A DNA stretch of 53,368 bases from Myxococcales bacterium (GTDB taxonomy: Bacteria; Myxococcota; Myxococcia; Myxococcales; Myxococcaceae). Location of the stretch: NCBI GenBank assembly GCA_003153055.1, contig PMBV01000413.1, forward strand, positions 1-53,368, written 5' to 3'. Below the pieces are notes generated by a model. That model worked only from the letters and a program-made list of their open reading frames with translations. It was not told the origin of the DNA and did not search any database. A program made the translations under genes and the position numbers. Positions 26,668-37,520 of the stretch are shown in pieces (position 1 is the stretch's first letter; every line of letters begins with the position of its first letter).

Positions 26668-27798
26668 CTACGCCGCCTGGCTCGCCAGCTCGGGCCGCAG
26701 GTCGCCGAAGGGCTTCGCTGGGTGGGCGAAGTAGTAGCCCTGCATGATGTCGATGCCCAGCTCACGCAGCGCGTCTCGCTCCTGCGAGGTCTCGATGGCT
26801 TCCGCCACCACCTGCGAACCAAGCTCTCTCGCCATCTCCTGCACCGAGGACACCACCAGCTGCTGCACCGACGCCGAGTTGATGTCTCGGACCAATGAAG
26901 CGTCGAGCTTGACGAACTCGGGCCTCACCCGCGCGAAGGTCGTCAGCCCCGCATACCCCGCACCGAGGTCGTCGACGGCGATGCGAAAGCCCATCGTCCT
27001 CAGGGCGTGCATGTGGCCGTCGAGCGAGGCCAAGTGCGCCACCGAGGCCCGCTCGGTAATCTCCAGCACCACTCGCTTCGAGTTCGCCGCCAAGGGCGAG
27101 CTGCGCGAATAGAGCTCGGGATCCTCCAAATCAGCCGGGTGGAGGTTGACGAACAGTTGAATGTTCGCGTCGAGGTTTGCCATCTCGCTCGCCGCCCGCG
27201 CCCGCACCGCCCGGCCCACCTCGAACAGCCGGTTGGTCCGCTCCGCCAGCTCGAGAATGTCGCCGGGCCCACGAACCTCGGGCGAGGCCGAGCGCAACAG
27301 CGCCTCGTAGGCCACGATGCTCCGACTCGAGGTCTTGACGATTGGCTGGTACACCAGGCTCGCCTGCGCCAACGCCCCATCGAGCCGCCGGTGCAGCGCC
27401 GGTAGATCCGGCGAGCCCACCCGGCGCGATACCGCGTCGGTCACCACGCTCACGAACTGATCCACGTCGAAGGGCTTCTGAAGGTACCTGAGCGCCCCGT
27501 GCTCGACGGCCGAGATGGCCGTCTCCACCGTGGGCGCCCCCGTCATCAGCAGGAACGGCACCGACGGGTCGTGGCTCCGCGCCGCGCGAAGGAGCTGAAT
27601 TCCATCGGCCCCAGGCATGCGAATGTCCGACACGATGGTGTCGTACTTCTCCAGCCGCATCCGCTCCAACGCCTCCGCCGCCGAGGCGACCGCGTCGACC
27701 GTCATTCCAGCGCGGCGCAACACCGTCCTGCACACGCGCAGGAAGACGTCGTCATCGTCGACTACCAACACTTTCGCGGGCGGCACTTCAGGCGGCAT
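26668..27798 (-). CDS. Response regulator with EAL domain (c-di-GMP phosphodiesterase-type)
   Basis: The 376-residue protein has an N-terminal receiver (about 8-125) with VVDDDD, Asp in SDIRMPG and a LQKPF lysine. The EAL domain (about 145-370) retains [37 protein letters not shown] and QGYYFAHP, which is close to the catalytic consensus. A c-di-GMP phosphodiesterase controlled by aspartyl phosphorylation is therefore likely. It lies 82 bases upstream of purT in the same direction, and the NtrC-type gene is upstream of it. No histidine kinase is adjacent. Confidence 0.9.
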   Translation of the reverse strand: MPPEVPPAKVLVVDDDDVFLRVCRTVLRRAGMTVDAVASAAEALERMRLEKYDTIVSDIRMPGADGIQLLRAARSHDPSVPFLLMTGAPTVETAISAVEHGALRYLQKPFDVDQFVSVVTDAVSRRVGSPDLPALHRRLDGALAQASLVYQPIVKTSSRSIVAYEALLRSASPEVRGPGDILELAERTNRLFEVGRAVRARAASEMANLDANIQLFVNLHPADLEDPELYSRSSPLAANSKRVVLEITERASVAHLASLDGHMHALRTMGFRIAVDDLGAGYAGLTTFARVRPEFVKLDASLVRDINSASVQQLVVSSVQEMARELGSQVVAEAIETSQERDALRELGIDIMQGYYFAHPAKPFGDLRPELASQAA

Positions 27799-27914
27799 GG
27801 GTACCCAGACTCAAAGCAACCTTGGGGCCGTGTCGATCACTCGAGAATCAATTGGCCCCGCGAGCTGCACTTGGGGTCAGCCGCTCCCCCTGGGTCTCCG
27901 TGCACCTTTGCTCG

Positions 27915-29336
<1,422 letters not shown>

Positions 29337-29400
29337 GCCGCGAGTCTAGCCGGCCCCGCGACCTCTTCGCGACGTCCATGCTCCGGTGTATTGAGGCCCC

Positions 29401-29961
29401 ATGCTCGACGACCTGCTCACGTTCCACCAGCCCCTCGATCGGAGGGAGGCCGGCGCGCTCGCCGAGATGCAGGCCTTCGCCCACTCGCTCGACCGACCCC
29501 TGTGGCGGGGCCAGTGGCCGGCGCACTTCACCGGGAGCGCGCTGGTGGTCGATGCCGCGGGAGGCCGAGTGTGTCTGGTTCTCCATCGCAAGCTGAACCG
29601 CTGGCTTCAGCCGGGGGGCCACGCCGAGGAGGCCGACGAGGGTGACCTGGCCCGCACCGCGCTGAGGGAAGCTCGAGAAGAGACTGGCCTCGTCGTCAGC
29701 CTCCACCCCTCGGCATCGCGGCCCTTCGACCTCGACGTGCACGTCATTCCCGCCCGCGGCGAGGAGCCCGAGCACCAGCACCTCGACGTGCGCTTTCTCG
29801 TCGTGGCCGAGCCAGCTGGTGAGCTGGTGCATGACCCAGCCGAGTCTCACGACGCCCAGTGGCACACCTGGGCTGAGGCCCTCGCGAGAGCCGACGAGCC
29901 GGCCTTGGTTCGGCTGCTCCAGAAGGCGCGCACGTGGGTGGAAGACCGCCATCCCACCTGA
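29401..29961 (+). CDS. Nudix hydrolase
   Basis: The 186-residue protein has the Nudix box GGHAEEADEGDLARTALREA followed by REETGL, giving the conserved glycine, the REEXG core and the metal-binding glutamates. Nudix enzymes cleave nucleoside diphosphates linked to another group. Here the box carries three extra residues before the REEXG core compared with the shortest form. Substrate cannot be inferred. The gene diverges from the NtrC-type gene and is followed by the VWA lipoprotein gene after about 140 bases. Confidence 0.85.
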   Translation: MLDDLLTFHQPLDRREAGALAEMQAFAHSLDRPLWRGQWPAHFTGSALVVDAAGGRVCLVLHRKLNRWLQPGGHAEEADEGDLARTALREAREETGLVVSLHPSASRPFDLDVHVIPARGEEPEHQHLDVRFLVVAEPAGELVHDPAESHDAQWHTWAEALARADEPALVRLLQKARTWVEDRHPT

Positions 29962-30100
29962 GAACTGGAGTGGGCACCTCGAGAAGGCCCGTTGGAAAAG
30001 GGCATCGAAGGGGTAGAGTTGTTGCTGGAGCTCGCCTGTGAGCTTCCACACCGGCCCAGGGTCTCTTGTCATCGCCGTTCCCAAGAGTCCGGAGGACATC

Positions 30101-31387
30101 ATGCCTCGTTTTGCCCTTTTCCTCGTCGTCGGCAGCGCCATTGGGTTTGGGCTGGCGTCGTGCACCAACAAACCCGTGTGCACCTCGAGCACCCAGTGCC
30201 AGTCCTCCGAGAAGTGCCTGCCGTCGGGGGTGTGTGCTCACTCCTGCACCAAGCAAGCAGACTGCCTGGCCACCGAGAAGTGCTCGGCGACCGGCGGGTG
30301 CGTGTCGGTCATCGGAGGCTGCGGGAACACCAGTGACTGCACCAACGGGCAGACCTGTCAGTCGGGCGGCACCTGCGGGACCAGCGGCACCGGTGGTTCT
30401 TCGGGCACCGGCGGAGGCTCTGGCACCGGCGGAGGCTCTGGCGCAGGCGGGAGCTCGGGCCAGGGTGGTGGCCAGTGCGGTGAGACGTTCACCCCCACGG
30501 GCGTGGGTGCGAACCTGATGATCGTCCTCGACAAGTCGGGGAGCATGGAGCAGTCGGGGAAGTGGACCGCGGCCCGTACCGCGGTGACCAAGATGACCGA
30601 CGGGAGCGCCGCGATTCACTTCGGCCTCGAGATGTTCTCCGACTCCAATCAGACCTGCAGCGCTGGCACCATCGCCGTGCCCATCGCGGCCAACACCGCC
30701 CGCACGATTCAGAGCAAGCTGCCGTCGAGGGCCGACGGCGACGCGACGCAGATCGCCGGAGGGATCTCCGTGGGTGGAGCCGACCCGGCCTTGGCCGATG
30801 CGAACCGCTCCAACGGCGTGGTGCTCATCACCGACGGCATGCAGAACTGCAAGGGCACCCAGCACGTGGGTGAGACCGGCGACATCGACGACCCGGTGGC
30901 GGTCGTGGAGACGCTCTTCGGCCGCACCCCCAGCGTCCGGACCTGGGTGGTTGGCTTTGGTTCGGTCGGAGGCAGCGGCGTCGACCCTGTCAAGCTGACC
31001 AACATGGCCATCAAGGGCGGCACGGCGCGCCTGGGCCCGACGCGCTACTACCAGGCCAACGTCGCGGCGGACCTCGAGGCCGCGCTCACGGCGATCTCCA
31101 ACGCGGCGCAGGGCTGCTCCTTCAAGCTCACTCAGACGGTGACTGACCAGTCGAAGCTCTTCATTGCCATCAATGGGCAGCTGGTGCCTCGCGATACGAG
31201 CCGGGTCTCTGGCTGGGACTTCGACCCTGCCACCAACATGGTCACGCTGTACGGGCCGACCTGCGACGCCCTCGCGAACACCGCCGGTGCCAAGCTCCAG
31301 GTGCAGTACGGCTGCTCCGACGGTCTCATCGAGGGCGGGGGCGATGGCGGGTTCGACTTCGGCCTCGACGCCGGGGAGATCGGCTGA
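30101..31387 (+). CDS. VWA-domain lipoprotein with Cys-rich N-terminus
   Basis: ATG 30101 (GGAGG five bases before) starts a 428-residue lipoprotein with signal peptide and lipobox FGLASC, the acylated cysteine at position 21. Then follow a Cys-rich region (about 25-95, many TSSTQCQSSEKC-like units) and a Gly/Ser/Thr linker (GTGGSSGTGGGSGTGGG). The VWA domain (about 135-340) carries the MIDAS start LDKSGSM, and a further C-terminal domain follows. VWA domains bind protein partners through a metal ion. It is probably anchored in the outer membrane. Function unknown. Confidence 0.88.
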   Translation: MPRFALFLVVGSAIGFGLASCTNKPVCTSSTQCQSSEKCLPSGVCAHSCTKQADCLATEKCSATGGCVSVIGGCGNTSDCTNGQTCQSGGTCGTSGTGGSSGTGGGSGTGGGSGAGGSSGQGGGQCGETFTPTGVGANLMIVLDKSGSMEQSGKWTAARTAVTKMTDGSAAIHFGLEMFSDSNQTCSAGTIAVPIAANTARTIQSKLPSRADGDATQIAGGISVGGADPALADANRSNGVVLITDGMQNCKGTQHVGETGDIDDPVAVVETLFGRTPSVRTWVVGFGSVGGSGVDPVKLTNMAIKGGTARLGPTRYYQANVAADLEAALTAISNAAQGCSFKLTQTVTDQSKLFIAINGQLVPRDTSRVSGWDFDPATNMVTLYGPTCDALANTAGAKLQVQYGCSDGLIEGGGDGGFDFGLDAGEIG

Positions 31388-31430
31388 GGCGTCCGCGCGG
31401 TTGACGGCTCCTCCGGCGGCGCCGATCTCC
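31375..31430. terminator. Hairpin around the end of the VWA gene
   Basis: GGAGATCGGC (31375-31384) pairs perfectly with GCCGATCTCC (31421-31430), spanning the VWA stop codon at 31385-31387. A second dyad, CGGCGCCG at 31417-31424 and 31441-31448, overlaps it. There is no T run. The position between the convergent VWA and yjbQ genes favours a terminator or mutually exclusive hairpins. Confidence 0.35.
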
Positions 31431-31477
31431 ACCCGGGGGCCGGCGCCGAGTCGTGTCTGGGTTAGGTTAGGGCGCCC

Positions 31478-31891
31478 TTACTCGCCCATCACCTTCACGA
31501 TGACGCGCTTTCGGCGCTGACCGTCGAACTCGGCGTAGAAAATCTGCTGCCACGGGCCCAGGTCGAGCTGGCCCTTCGTCACCGGCACGATGACCTGGTG
31601 GTGCACCAAGAGCGACTTCAGGTGCGCGTCGCCGTTGTCCTCGCCCGTCTGGTGATGCTGGTAGCCTTCCTTGAACGGCGCGAGCTTCTCGAGCCACTCC
31701 CAGATGTCACCCCAGAGCCCGGGCTCGTTGTCGTTGACGAAGACGCCGGCGGTGATGTGCATCGCGCTCACCAGCACCATGCCCTCCTTGATGCCGCTCT
31801 TCTTCACCAGCTGAGCCACTGTGTCGGTGACTCGCACGAGCTCTCGCTTCTCTTGCGTCTCGAACCAGAGGTACTCGGTCAGGGTCTTCAT
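31478..31891 (-). CDS. yjbQ: YjbQ family protein (UPF0047)
   Basis: The 137-residue product shows the family signature: [20 protein letters not shown], then [18 protein letters not shown] and a [13 protein letters not shown] stretch. E. coli YjbQ has thiamine-phosphate synthase side activity and the family fold has a conserved His/Asp set, which is present here. ATG 31891 with GGAG five bases upstream is preferred to the GTG at 31897. It lies convergent to the VWA lipoprotein gene. Confidence 0.93.
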   Translation of the reverse strand: MKTLTEYLWFETQEKRELVRVTDTVAQLVKKSGIKEGMVLVSAMHITAGVFVNDNEPGLWGDIWEWLEKLAPFKEGYQHHQTGEDNGDAHLKSLLVHHQVIVPVTKGQLDLGPWQQIFYAEFDGQRRKRVIVKVMGE

Positions 31892-31957
31892 GGGCACTCC
31901 AACACACTGCTCCGCGCCGCATGCCCGGGCAAGGCGTTCGCGGCCCGTGGAGGTGAG

Positions 31958-32191
31958 TCAGAACGCCGCTGCGAAGTCGGCGCCCAAGAGCGCCAGCGCC
32001 GTCGAGCGATCTCCGCGGAGCAGGGCCAGCGCCCCGTCTCGCACCGGCCCGGTGACTGACCGACGCACGGCCAGGTCGAGCGGGCCGAAGGAACTCGCAA
32101 AGCGCTGGCATACGTCGAGCAACTTGGGGGGCACGGCCGCGAGCGCGGTGTACAGTGCCCGGGCGTCATCGTCGGGCCGGTCGGGCCTCAC
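31958..32191 (-). CDS. Small protein coupled to the GH30 gene (77 aa)
   Basis: GTG 32191 overlaps the GH30 stop codon as GTGA, a typical translational coupling. The product (starting MRPDRPDDDARALYTALAA) is an Ala/Leu-rich, mostly helical protein ending LALLGADFAAAF. It has no signal peptide. The frame is open well upstream (to 32323), but that part lies within the GH30 gene. No family is recognised. Evidence is the start-stop overlap and amino acid composition only. Confidence 0.4.
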   Translation of the reverse strand: MRPDRPDDDARALYTALAAVPPKLLDVCQRFASSFGPLDLAVRRSVTGPVRDGALALLRGDRSTALALLGADFAAAF

Positions 32192-34239
32192 GCTCGAGGG
32201 TGAGGCCAAGCGCGCCCACCTTCGGCACCAGCCATCACCTTGGGGCGCCGGGCGCGTGCCAGAAGGCCGATCAGGACCCAGCCTGCCGCACTCCCCACCG
32301 CGTCGGCGTGGCCGCAGCCGCACGCCCCAACCGCGGGGTTCCCGTCGGCTCCAGGGCCCGCGTCAACGCTGTCTCCGTACCCACCATCGGAGCCGCTGTG
32401 CCCACCATCGGGGCTGCTCCGCCCGCCGTCGGCGCCTGCGTCGGCCACTGTCGCTCCCCCGTCGGCCGCGCTCCCCGCCCCCGTTCCCACCAGGGTCACC
32501 ACTCCGTAGCCGGGCACCATCACCGAGACCGTGCCTCCGCTCGCGCTGGCGGTCGAAGGCTTCCAGAAGCTGCCGTTGCTCGAGGTCCGAACCTCGAAGG
32601 TGGAGAGCCCCGCGGGGGAGGTGGGCACCCGGACGGTCGTGGTGGCGGCGGTGTTGGCCTCGTTGATGAGGACGACCGTCAACGTGCCATCGGCGTCGTG
32701 GACGAAGGCGCTCGCCGCCAGCGTGGTGGAGCCGCTCACCGTAGCGTCGACCCGCACCGCGCCCGGGCGGACGTGGCGGGCGAAGTGCTTCATCGCCACC
32801 AATTTTGGCGCGGTCGCCCCTGAGGTCTGGTCGGTCAGGCTGTAGTTCCCCACCGGCGAGCCGTCGGCGAACTGCCAGTACAGCCAGGCGCTTTGTTGGC
32901 CTACGGTGAGCGCCTGGTGAATCTTGAGCGCGATGCTCCAGGCACCGTTGCTGGGGAAGCTTCCCGCCGGTGAGAGCCAGCCGGTGTCCTCGCCGGAGGT
33001 CTCGGTCATCCACGACTTCTTGTTGAAATGCGTGAAGCCCTGCACGCTGGCCGGCATTCCTGGAGCTGGGCTGGTCTTCCAGCCCGTCGCCCACCATTGC
33101 CACGCGGTGGGGTTGGCGCCGGCCGAGCTGATGCCGTCCCCGGCGTAGCCGTGAATGTTGAAGAACGCCAACGCCTGCGACGCCACCGGGTCGGCCTCCA
33201 CGTTGGCGATGAGCTGCAAGCTCTTGTGGCTGACGCCGGCGCCGGCCCCGAGCTCCCACAGCTGGTAGGAGGAGTCGCCCATCACGTCCTCTGGACCGGC
33301 GATTTGAATGGTGGCCAGATCAGGGTATTTGTTCAGCTCTGCCCGGGCGGCTTTGAGCGCGGCGATGTACTCGGCCGAGAGGTGGTAGGTTGTGCTGTTG
33401 TAGAACTCCTCGAAGCCCAGCTCGTTCTGAATGCTGATGGCATCGAATTTCACGTTGAAGGCGTTCTGGTAGCCACGCAGGTAGGCGGCGAGCCCACGGG
33501 CGAACTGGGTGAGCGCGCTGGTTGGCCCCGTGCCTCCCAGCGCGGAGTCATTGAACTGAGCCACCGGGGTCCCCGAGGTGTCCAGCTTGCCGCCGGCGAA
33601 GTTGCCGCCCCAGATGAAGGGGAAGGCGGTACCCGCCGCAGGGTACGGGCTGGAGCTTTGAGCCCCGTAGGTGTCGCCGGACGCCACCTTGAGCCACGGC
33701 GCTGGCGACCACACCGAGGCGTAGAACTTGAAGCCTCCCAGGGCCGCTCGCTTGGAGGTGCCCAGCTGGGCCAGCGCTCCCGCGTTGGCGGTGTTGGCGC
33801 CGGTGTAGTCGTAGGCTCCGACGTTGACGTCGATATCCGGGCCCATCACCGCGATTGGAACCGAGCAGCCTCCAAAGGCAGAGGAGTAGTCCGCCGGACC
33901 GGTGTAGTGCCGGGTTCGAGTGCCGTCGGGGCCGTTGCCGCTGTTGTCGAGGGTGAGCGGGGCCGCCTGGCCGAACCAGGGCGAGCAGTAGTGAAGGTTG
34001 GCGTAGGTGCCCGAGAAGGTGGGAGTGATGTCGGTTCGCAGAATGGAGAACCCCACGTCGTCGAAGTACAGCTGCGAGTACCAGGACTGGAGGCCCAGCG
34101 CTCCGCAGCAGGTGCCGAAGCCGTCGATGGCCTGGTGTCGGCCCGAGGCGGAAGTGTCCACCGCGACCGTCTGCGCCACGGCGGGTACGGCCCACCCGAG
34201 TAGGCAGAGAGCAGCGCAGGTGTGTGCCAGGCTCCACAT
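32188..34239 (-). CDS. Secreted GH30 family glycoside hydrolase, MYXO-CTERM-like tail
   Basis: The 683-residue protein has a signal peptide (about 1-22) and a catalytic domain of the GH30 type (about 25-590). Glu 273 in SIQNELGF is the acid/base and Glu 413 in WMTETSGED is the nucleophile; VWSPAPWLK is also typical. The group includes endoxylanases and glucosidases; substrate is not settled. After a Gly/Asp linker the end has CGCGHADAVGSAAGWVLIGL then an Arg cluster, as in the MYXO-CTERM sorting signal. About 17 further residues follow, which is unusual. It diverges from the 34436 gene. Confidence 0.85.
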   Translation of the reverse strand: MWSLAHTCAALCLLGWAVPAVAQTVAVDTSASGRHQAIDGFGTCCGALGLQSWYSQLYFDDVGFSILRTDITPTFSGTYANLHYCSPWFGQAAPLTLDNSGNGPDGTRTRHYTGPADYSSAFGGCSVPIAVMGPDIDVNVGAYDYTGANTANAGALAQLGTSKRAALGGFKFYASVWSPAPWLKVASGDTYGAQSSSPYPAAGTAFPFIWGGNFAGGKLDTSGTPVAQFNDSALGGTGPTSALTQFARGLAAYLRGYQNAFNVKFDAISIQNELGFEEFYNSTTYHLSAEYIAALKAARAELNKYPDLATIQIAGPEDVMGDSSYQLWELGAGAGVSHKSLQLIANVEADPVASQALAFFNIHGYAGDGISSAGANPTAWQWWATGWKTSPAPGMPASVQGFTHFNKKSWMTETSGEDTGWLSPAGSFPSNGAWSIALKIHQALTVGQQSAWLYWQFADGSPVGNYSLTDQTSGATAPKLVAMKHFARHVRPGAVRVDATVSGSTTLAASAFVHDADGTLTVVLINEANTAATTTVRVPTSPAGLSTFEVRTSSNGSFWKPSTASASGGTVSVMVPGYGVVTLVGTGAGSAADGGATVADAGADGGRSSPDGGHSGSDGGYGDSVDAGPGADGNPAVGACGCGHADAVGSAAGWVLIGLLARARRPKVMAGAEGGRAWPHPRA

Positions 34240-34435
34240 CTTGAGGGACACCGCGGCTCCGGGGCTCGGCGAGGGAGTGCTGAGAGGCGAGTACGATGTG
34301 CGTACGGAAGAAAGACGCCTCGCACGTCGAAGACGGCTCAGCGCGCGTCTGGTTTCCGGGCGGGGGCAGTGTCGGCCTGCCCTCGGGCTCGCCGCGATTC
34401 CTTCGTGCTCCTGGGCCTGAGGGCTACGGTGAGGT

Positions 34436-34867
34436 GTGCCGCTCGTGCTGCTCTCCCTTGTACTCCTCGCGTCACCCCGGCCGGTCGTCGCCGTGGTGGA
34501 CGTGTCCCGCCCCGATGCGGTGTACGAGGACGTCTCGCGGGCGCTCGCCGCCGACGTGGCCGCGGCGCTGGGCAAGGTCGGCCTCGACGCCTCTCGGGTG
34601 GAGGAGGACGAGCTCCCGCAAGAGGGCTGTCGGGCCGGGCCTTGTCTCGAGGTGGTGGCGAGGGCTCGGGCCGCTCAGGCCCTCGTGCTCCTCGACGCCA
34701 ACGAGAAGGGCTCGGTCATCGAGGTCTCGGTGATGGCGCTGCGGGGCTCCGATGGGCGTCCGCTGGCGGCCAAGCGATACGTCTCGGGAGCAAGCGCCAC
34801 GAAGGCCCTGGCTCGGTTCGCGAGGGACCTGGCCCGGTCGCTCGGCGCCGCCGACGGAGGGCGCTGA
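34436..34867 (+). CDS. Small exported hypothetical protein
   Basis: GTG 34436 starts a 143-residue product with a signal peptide (MPLVLLSLVLLASPRPVVA). The mature part alternates helices and strands, with VVDVSRPDAVYEDVSRALAA and GRPLAAKRYVSGAS. A Cys pair (QEGCRAGPCLEVVARA) could be a disulfide or metal site. No named family is recognised; similar short proteins occur widely in myxobacteria, by inference only. The gap 34240-34435 is the shared promoter region with GH30. Confidence 0.6.
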   Translation: MPLVLLSLVLLASPRPVVAVVDVSRPDAVYEDVSRALAADVAAALGKVGLDASRVEEDELPQEGCRAGPCLEVVARARAAQALVLLDANEKGSVIEVSVMALRGSDGRPLAAKRYVSGASATKALARFARDLARSLGAADGGR

Positions 34868-34924
34868 TTCGCCCACGTTGGACGACGATTTCGCGGCCGG
34901 AGACTCCGGGGTGCACCTCTGGGC

Positions 34925-35347
34925 TCAGCCTTCGGAAGCGGCCAGCCAGCGAGCGGTGATGAAGTCCATCGTCTGCAGGTGCATGGTGAACCACTGCACC
35001 GCGTCGTTGGCCAGGTAGTGGTGGAGCGCCGCGGCGTCGCGGGTGCGGCGGAACTGGTTCACCCGTTCCGACACCTCGTCGAGCTCGCGCTGGTGCTCGG
35101 CCTGGTGCACCGGAAACGGAGGAAAGGACGTTCGGCGCATGGCGTCGTCCTCCCGTTGGAAGTGTTGACCCATGTGCCGCACCAGGGCGTCGAGGCAGGC
35201 GTCGGCGTCCTCCTCGGAGCCCTCGTGCGCGGCGAGCGCGGCGAGCGCGTCGACGGCGCAGTTGAGCAGCTCGGCCTCGAGGCGGTGGTCCTCGTTCTGG
35301 AAGTCGGTCGCAACCTCGAGGATGGAGTCGACGTCGATGACAGGCAT
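34925..35347 (-). CDS. Hemerythrin-like oxygen-binding protein
   Basis: The 140-residue protein shows the His/Glu ligands of hemerythrins in the expected order: NEDHRLEAELL, HMGQHFQREDDAM, HQAEHQREL and WFTMHLQTMD. It probably binds oxygen or iron through a di-iron site. It lies 17 bases after the FHA gene and in the same direction as lspA, so lspA, the FHA gene and this gene may form one operon. The window has a second hemerythrin at 22144. Confidence 0.82.
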   Translation of the reverse strand: MPVIDVDSILEVATDFQNEDHRLEAELLNCAVDALAALAAHEGSEEDADACLDALVRHMGQHFQREDDAMRRTSFPPFPVHQAEHQRELDEVSERVNQFRRTRDAAALHHYLANDAVQWFTMHLQTMDFITARWLAASEG

Positions 35348-35364
35348 GCACCCTCGCTTCCCGA

Positions 35365-36255
35365 CTACCGAAGGACCACCCGCAGCGTGCTGGTCCCGAT
35401 GCGGACGAGGGCGCCTTCTTCCAGGACGACCTCGGCGCCGGTGGGAATGCGCATGAACGCGGGCCAGCGCTGCGAGTGTGTCACCAGCGCCATGCCGTGG
35501 GGCCCGGCCTTCAGCTCGACGTGGAGGTCGTCGAGGACGACGTCGTCGGGGAACTGCAGCGAGCCCCGGGTGCGGCCGATGGAGGCGGTGTGCCGGAACA
35601 CCACCACGCGTCCGCCGCGGCCCCCGACCAGCACGTGCTCCAGCCGGTAGGCCCGAAAGGGGAGCGGCGCGCCATAGGTCTGGTGAGTGGGCGCCGGCTC
35701 CACCGCGCCGAGAAAGCGAAACACTTGGAGGCCACAGGCGAAGATGTCACCCTGGGCCAGCGCCACCCGCTTGGCCACCTCGACGAAGACGCCCGAGGGA
35801 GCCCCTCCGTCGGCCACCACTGGCTCTCCGTTGCGCACGAAGAAAGACGCGTGGGCCTCGGAGACGAACGGGTCGTCGACCTGGAGCCCCCCGAGCGCGC
35901 GCCCCAGCACCATCGGCATGCGGCCAATGGGCACGACTTGCCCGCTGAGTGGCCCAGCGACCACCTCCACCGCGTACGGACCCTCGGCGTGCTCGAGCGG
36001 ACGAACCAGCGTCTGGTCGTCGATACGGAGAGGCTGCTGGATGGGCTCGGTCGATTCCTCGCCAGGGGCCTCGCTGGGCACCGGGCTGGGTTGGAACTCG
36101 AGGCCCTCGCCGTCTGGAGGCAGCGGTGGGGTCGGGGCAGGGCTCGGCACGTAGGCGGGCTGGGGCTTGTCGGTCTTCTCCGCGAGTTGCTCAAGCGCCG
36201 CCGAGAGGTCGTGCGTCGGGTCGTCGTCGTGTGGGGGCTGACTCTCCACGGGCAT
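35365..36255 (-). CDS. FHA-domain protein, apparently with two FHA domains
   Basis: The 296-residue cytoplasmic protein has a Pro-rich, acidic N-terminal third. Two FHA modules follow: the first at about 108-180 (LGRALGG, VSEAHASFFVRNG) and the second at about 215-295 (ASIGRTRGSLQFPDD, LDDLHVELKAG). FHA domains bind phosphothreonine peptides, so it may read phosphorylation by a Ser/Thr kinase such as those common in myxobacteria. It starts two bases after lspA ends, so coupling is likely. Confidence 0.85.
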   Translation of the reverse strand: MPVESQPPHDDDPTHDLSAALEQLAEKTDKPQPAYVPSPAPTPPLPPDGEGLEFQPSPVPSEAPGEESTEPIQQPLRIDDQTLVRPLEHAEGPYAVEVVAGPLSGQVVPIGRMPMVLGRALGGLQVDDPFVSEAHASFFVRNGEPVVADGGAPSGVFVEVAKRVALAQGDIFACGLQVFRFLGAVEPAPTHQTYGAPLPFRAYRLEHVLVGGRGGRVVVFRHTASIGRTRGSLQFPDDVVLDDLHVELKAGPHGMALVTHSQRWPAFMRIPTGAEVVLEEGALVRIGTSTLRVVLR

Positions 36256-36257
36256 CC

Positions 36258-36854
36258 TCAGGCGACGGCGGGTTTGCTGGCCGCCTTCTCCTTGCGCACC
36301 AGTGAGTCGATCACCAACATGGCAGCCCCGATGCTAATAGCGGTGTCCGCTACGTTGAAGGCCGGCCACCAGGCTGCTTCGTACCAATGCGCCTCGAGGA
36401 AATCGACGACGAACCCTCGGGCCATACGATCGACGTGGTTCCCCAGGGCGCCCCCGAGCACCAGCGGGAGCCCCCAGCGCGCCCAGCGTTCGGCCGGCGC
36501 CCCCGTCAGCTTCGAGTAGTACGAGCCGATGAGCACCATCGCCCCGAGGATGACCAGGTGAAACAGCGGGCCCCGCACCCCCTCGGGGAGGCCGCGGAAC
36601 AGGCCGAAGGCGGCACCGGGGTTCTCGGCGTAGCGCAGGCGGAAGAAGGAATCGGAGACCACCACCGCGGACGACGGGCGGTAGTGGAAGCCGTCGAACC
36701 CGGCAGCTGGGGCGGCTCCGTAAAAGACGGCCGCGGGCTTCGAGGAGCCATCGAAGGCCGTGGTCAGCCGCTCCAGCACCAGGAACTTGACCCACTGGTC
36801 CAGCACGATGACGGAGAGTGTCACGGCGAGCAGCCAGCCGTACTTTCGAAACAT
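36258..36854 (-). CDS. lspA: Signal peptidase II
   Basis: The 198-residue membrane protease cleaves prolipoproteins at the acylated cysteine. NPGAAFGLF, GNHVDRMARG (Asp 142) and FNVADTAISIG (Asp 170) carry the conserved Asn and the catalytic aspartates, and about four membrane helices are visible. A 40-residue insertion after helix 1 (about 30-68) makes it longer than E. coli LspA. Many lipoproteins in the window need this enzyme. It heads the lspA-FHA-hemerythrin run. Confidence 0.95.
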   Translation of the reverse strand: MFRKYGWLLAVTLSVIVLDQWVKFLVLERLTTAFDGSSKPAAVFYGAAPAAGFDGFHYRPSSAVVVSDSFFRLRYAENPGAAFGLFRGLPEGVRGPLFHLVILGAMVLIGSYYSKLTGAPAERWARWGLPLVLGGALGNHVDRMARGFVVDFLEAHWYEAAWWPAFNVADTAISIGAAMLVIDSLVRKEKAASKPAVA

Positions 36855-36959
36855 GGAGCTTAGAGACCACGGCCAGTCGTTGGAGGCAAGTCACGGCTCG
36901 GGTTTTCCAAGGCGGCGCTGCCGTTGACTCGAGGCCCCGGGGTCAGGCAGGAGGTGACC

Positions 36960-37445
36960 GTGCTGAGGCGATTGGCTGCGCTGGGGTTGGCGAGCGGACG
37001 GGCCGCGGTGAGGAGCTTGCCCAAGGCGTGTCACGGCGGCCGGCTGAAAGGTGGGTTGTCAGTCTCTTTGCGAGCCACGCCCGACGAGCTCTTGGGGCCG
37101 CTCACGCTCGCGCTCGGCGGCGCTGCCCGGCAACTCAAGGTGGTCGACGTGCGGACCGGTACGCCGATGGTGATGGAGATGGAGTGGCGCTCGGTGCGCG
37201 AGAAGTGGGAGCTGGTCGACCTGGAGGCGTTGGTGCACAACCTCAACGACCTCCTCGCTCCAGAGCTCGACGTGGCGGCCGCGGTGGTGCTGGGCGAATG
37301 GGAGGACATGCTTGAGCTGTGGTGTGTGCCCAAGACTGTCCTGGTCGGACTCCTCGAAGATGGGCTCCTGGCGGGCGCCCGCAACCTCCCGATGCTACAG
37401 CGGCTGGCGGGGGTCGGCGGAGAACCCTCGATGGGAGTCGACTGA
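36960..37445 (+). CDS. Hypothetical protein (161 aa)
   Basis: GTG 36960 follows AGGAGG by five bases and gives a product starting MLRRLAALGLASGRAAVRS. No domain is recognised. The sequence has an apparent helical N-terminus, then alternating strands and helices, with VDVRTGTPMVMEMEWRSVRE and LEALVHNLNDLLAPELD. It is not strongly hydrophobic, so a soluble protein is likely. It stands between divergent lspA and the flagellar-rod-like gene and may share transcription with the latter. Confidence 0.6.
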   Translation: MLRRLAALGLASGRAAVRSLPKACHGGRLKGGLSVSLRATPDELLGPLTLALGGAARQLKVVDVRTGTPMVMEMEWRSVREKWELVDLEALVHNLNDLLAPELDVAAAVVLGEWEDMLELWCVPKTVLVGLLEDGLLAGARNLPMLQRLAGVGGEPSMGVD

Positions 37446-37520
37446 GACCGGGGCCGGTGACCCACTCGGGTGGGCCATGACGCAGTTGCAGTGGCCCAGA
37501 GGGGCGGTTCTCATTGGGTC

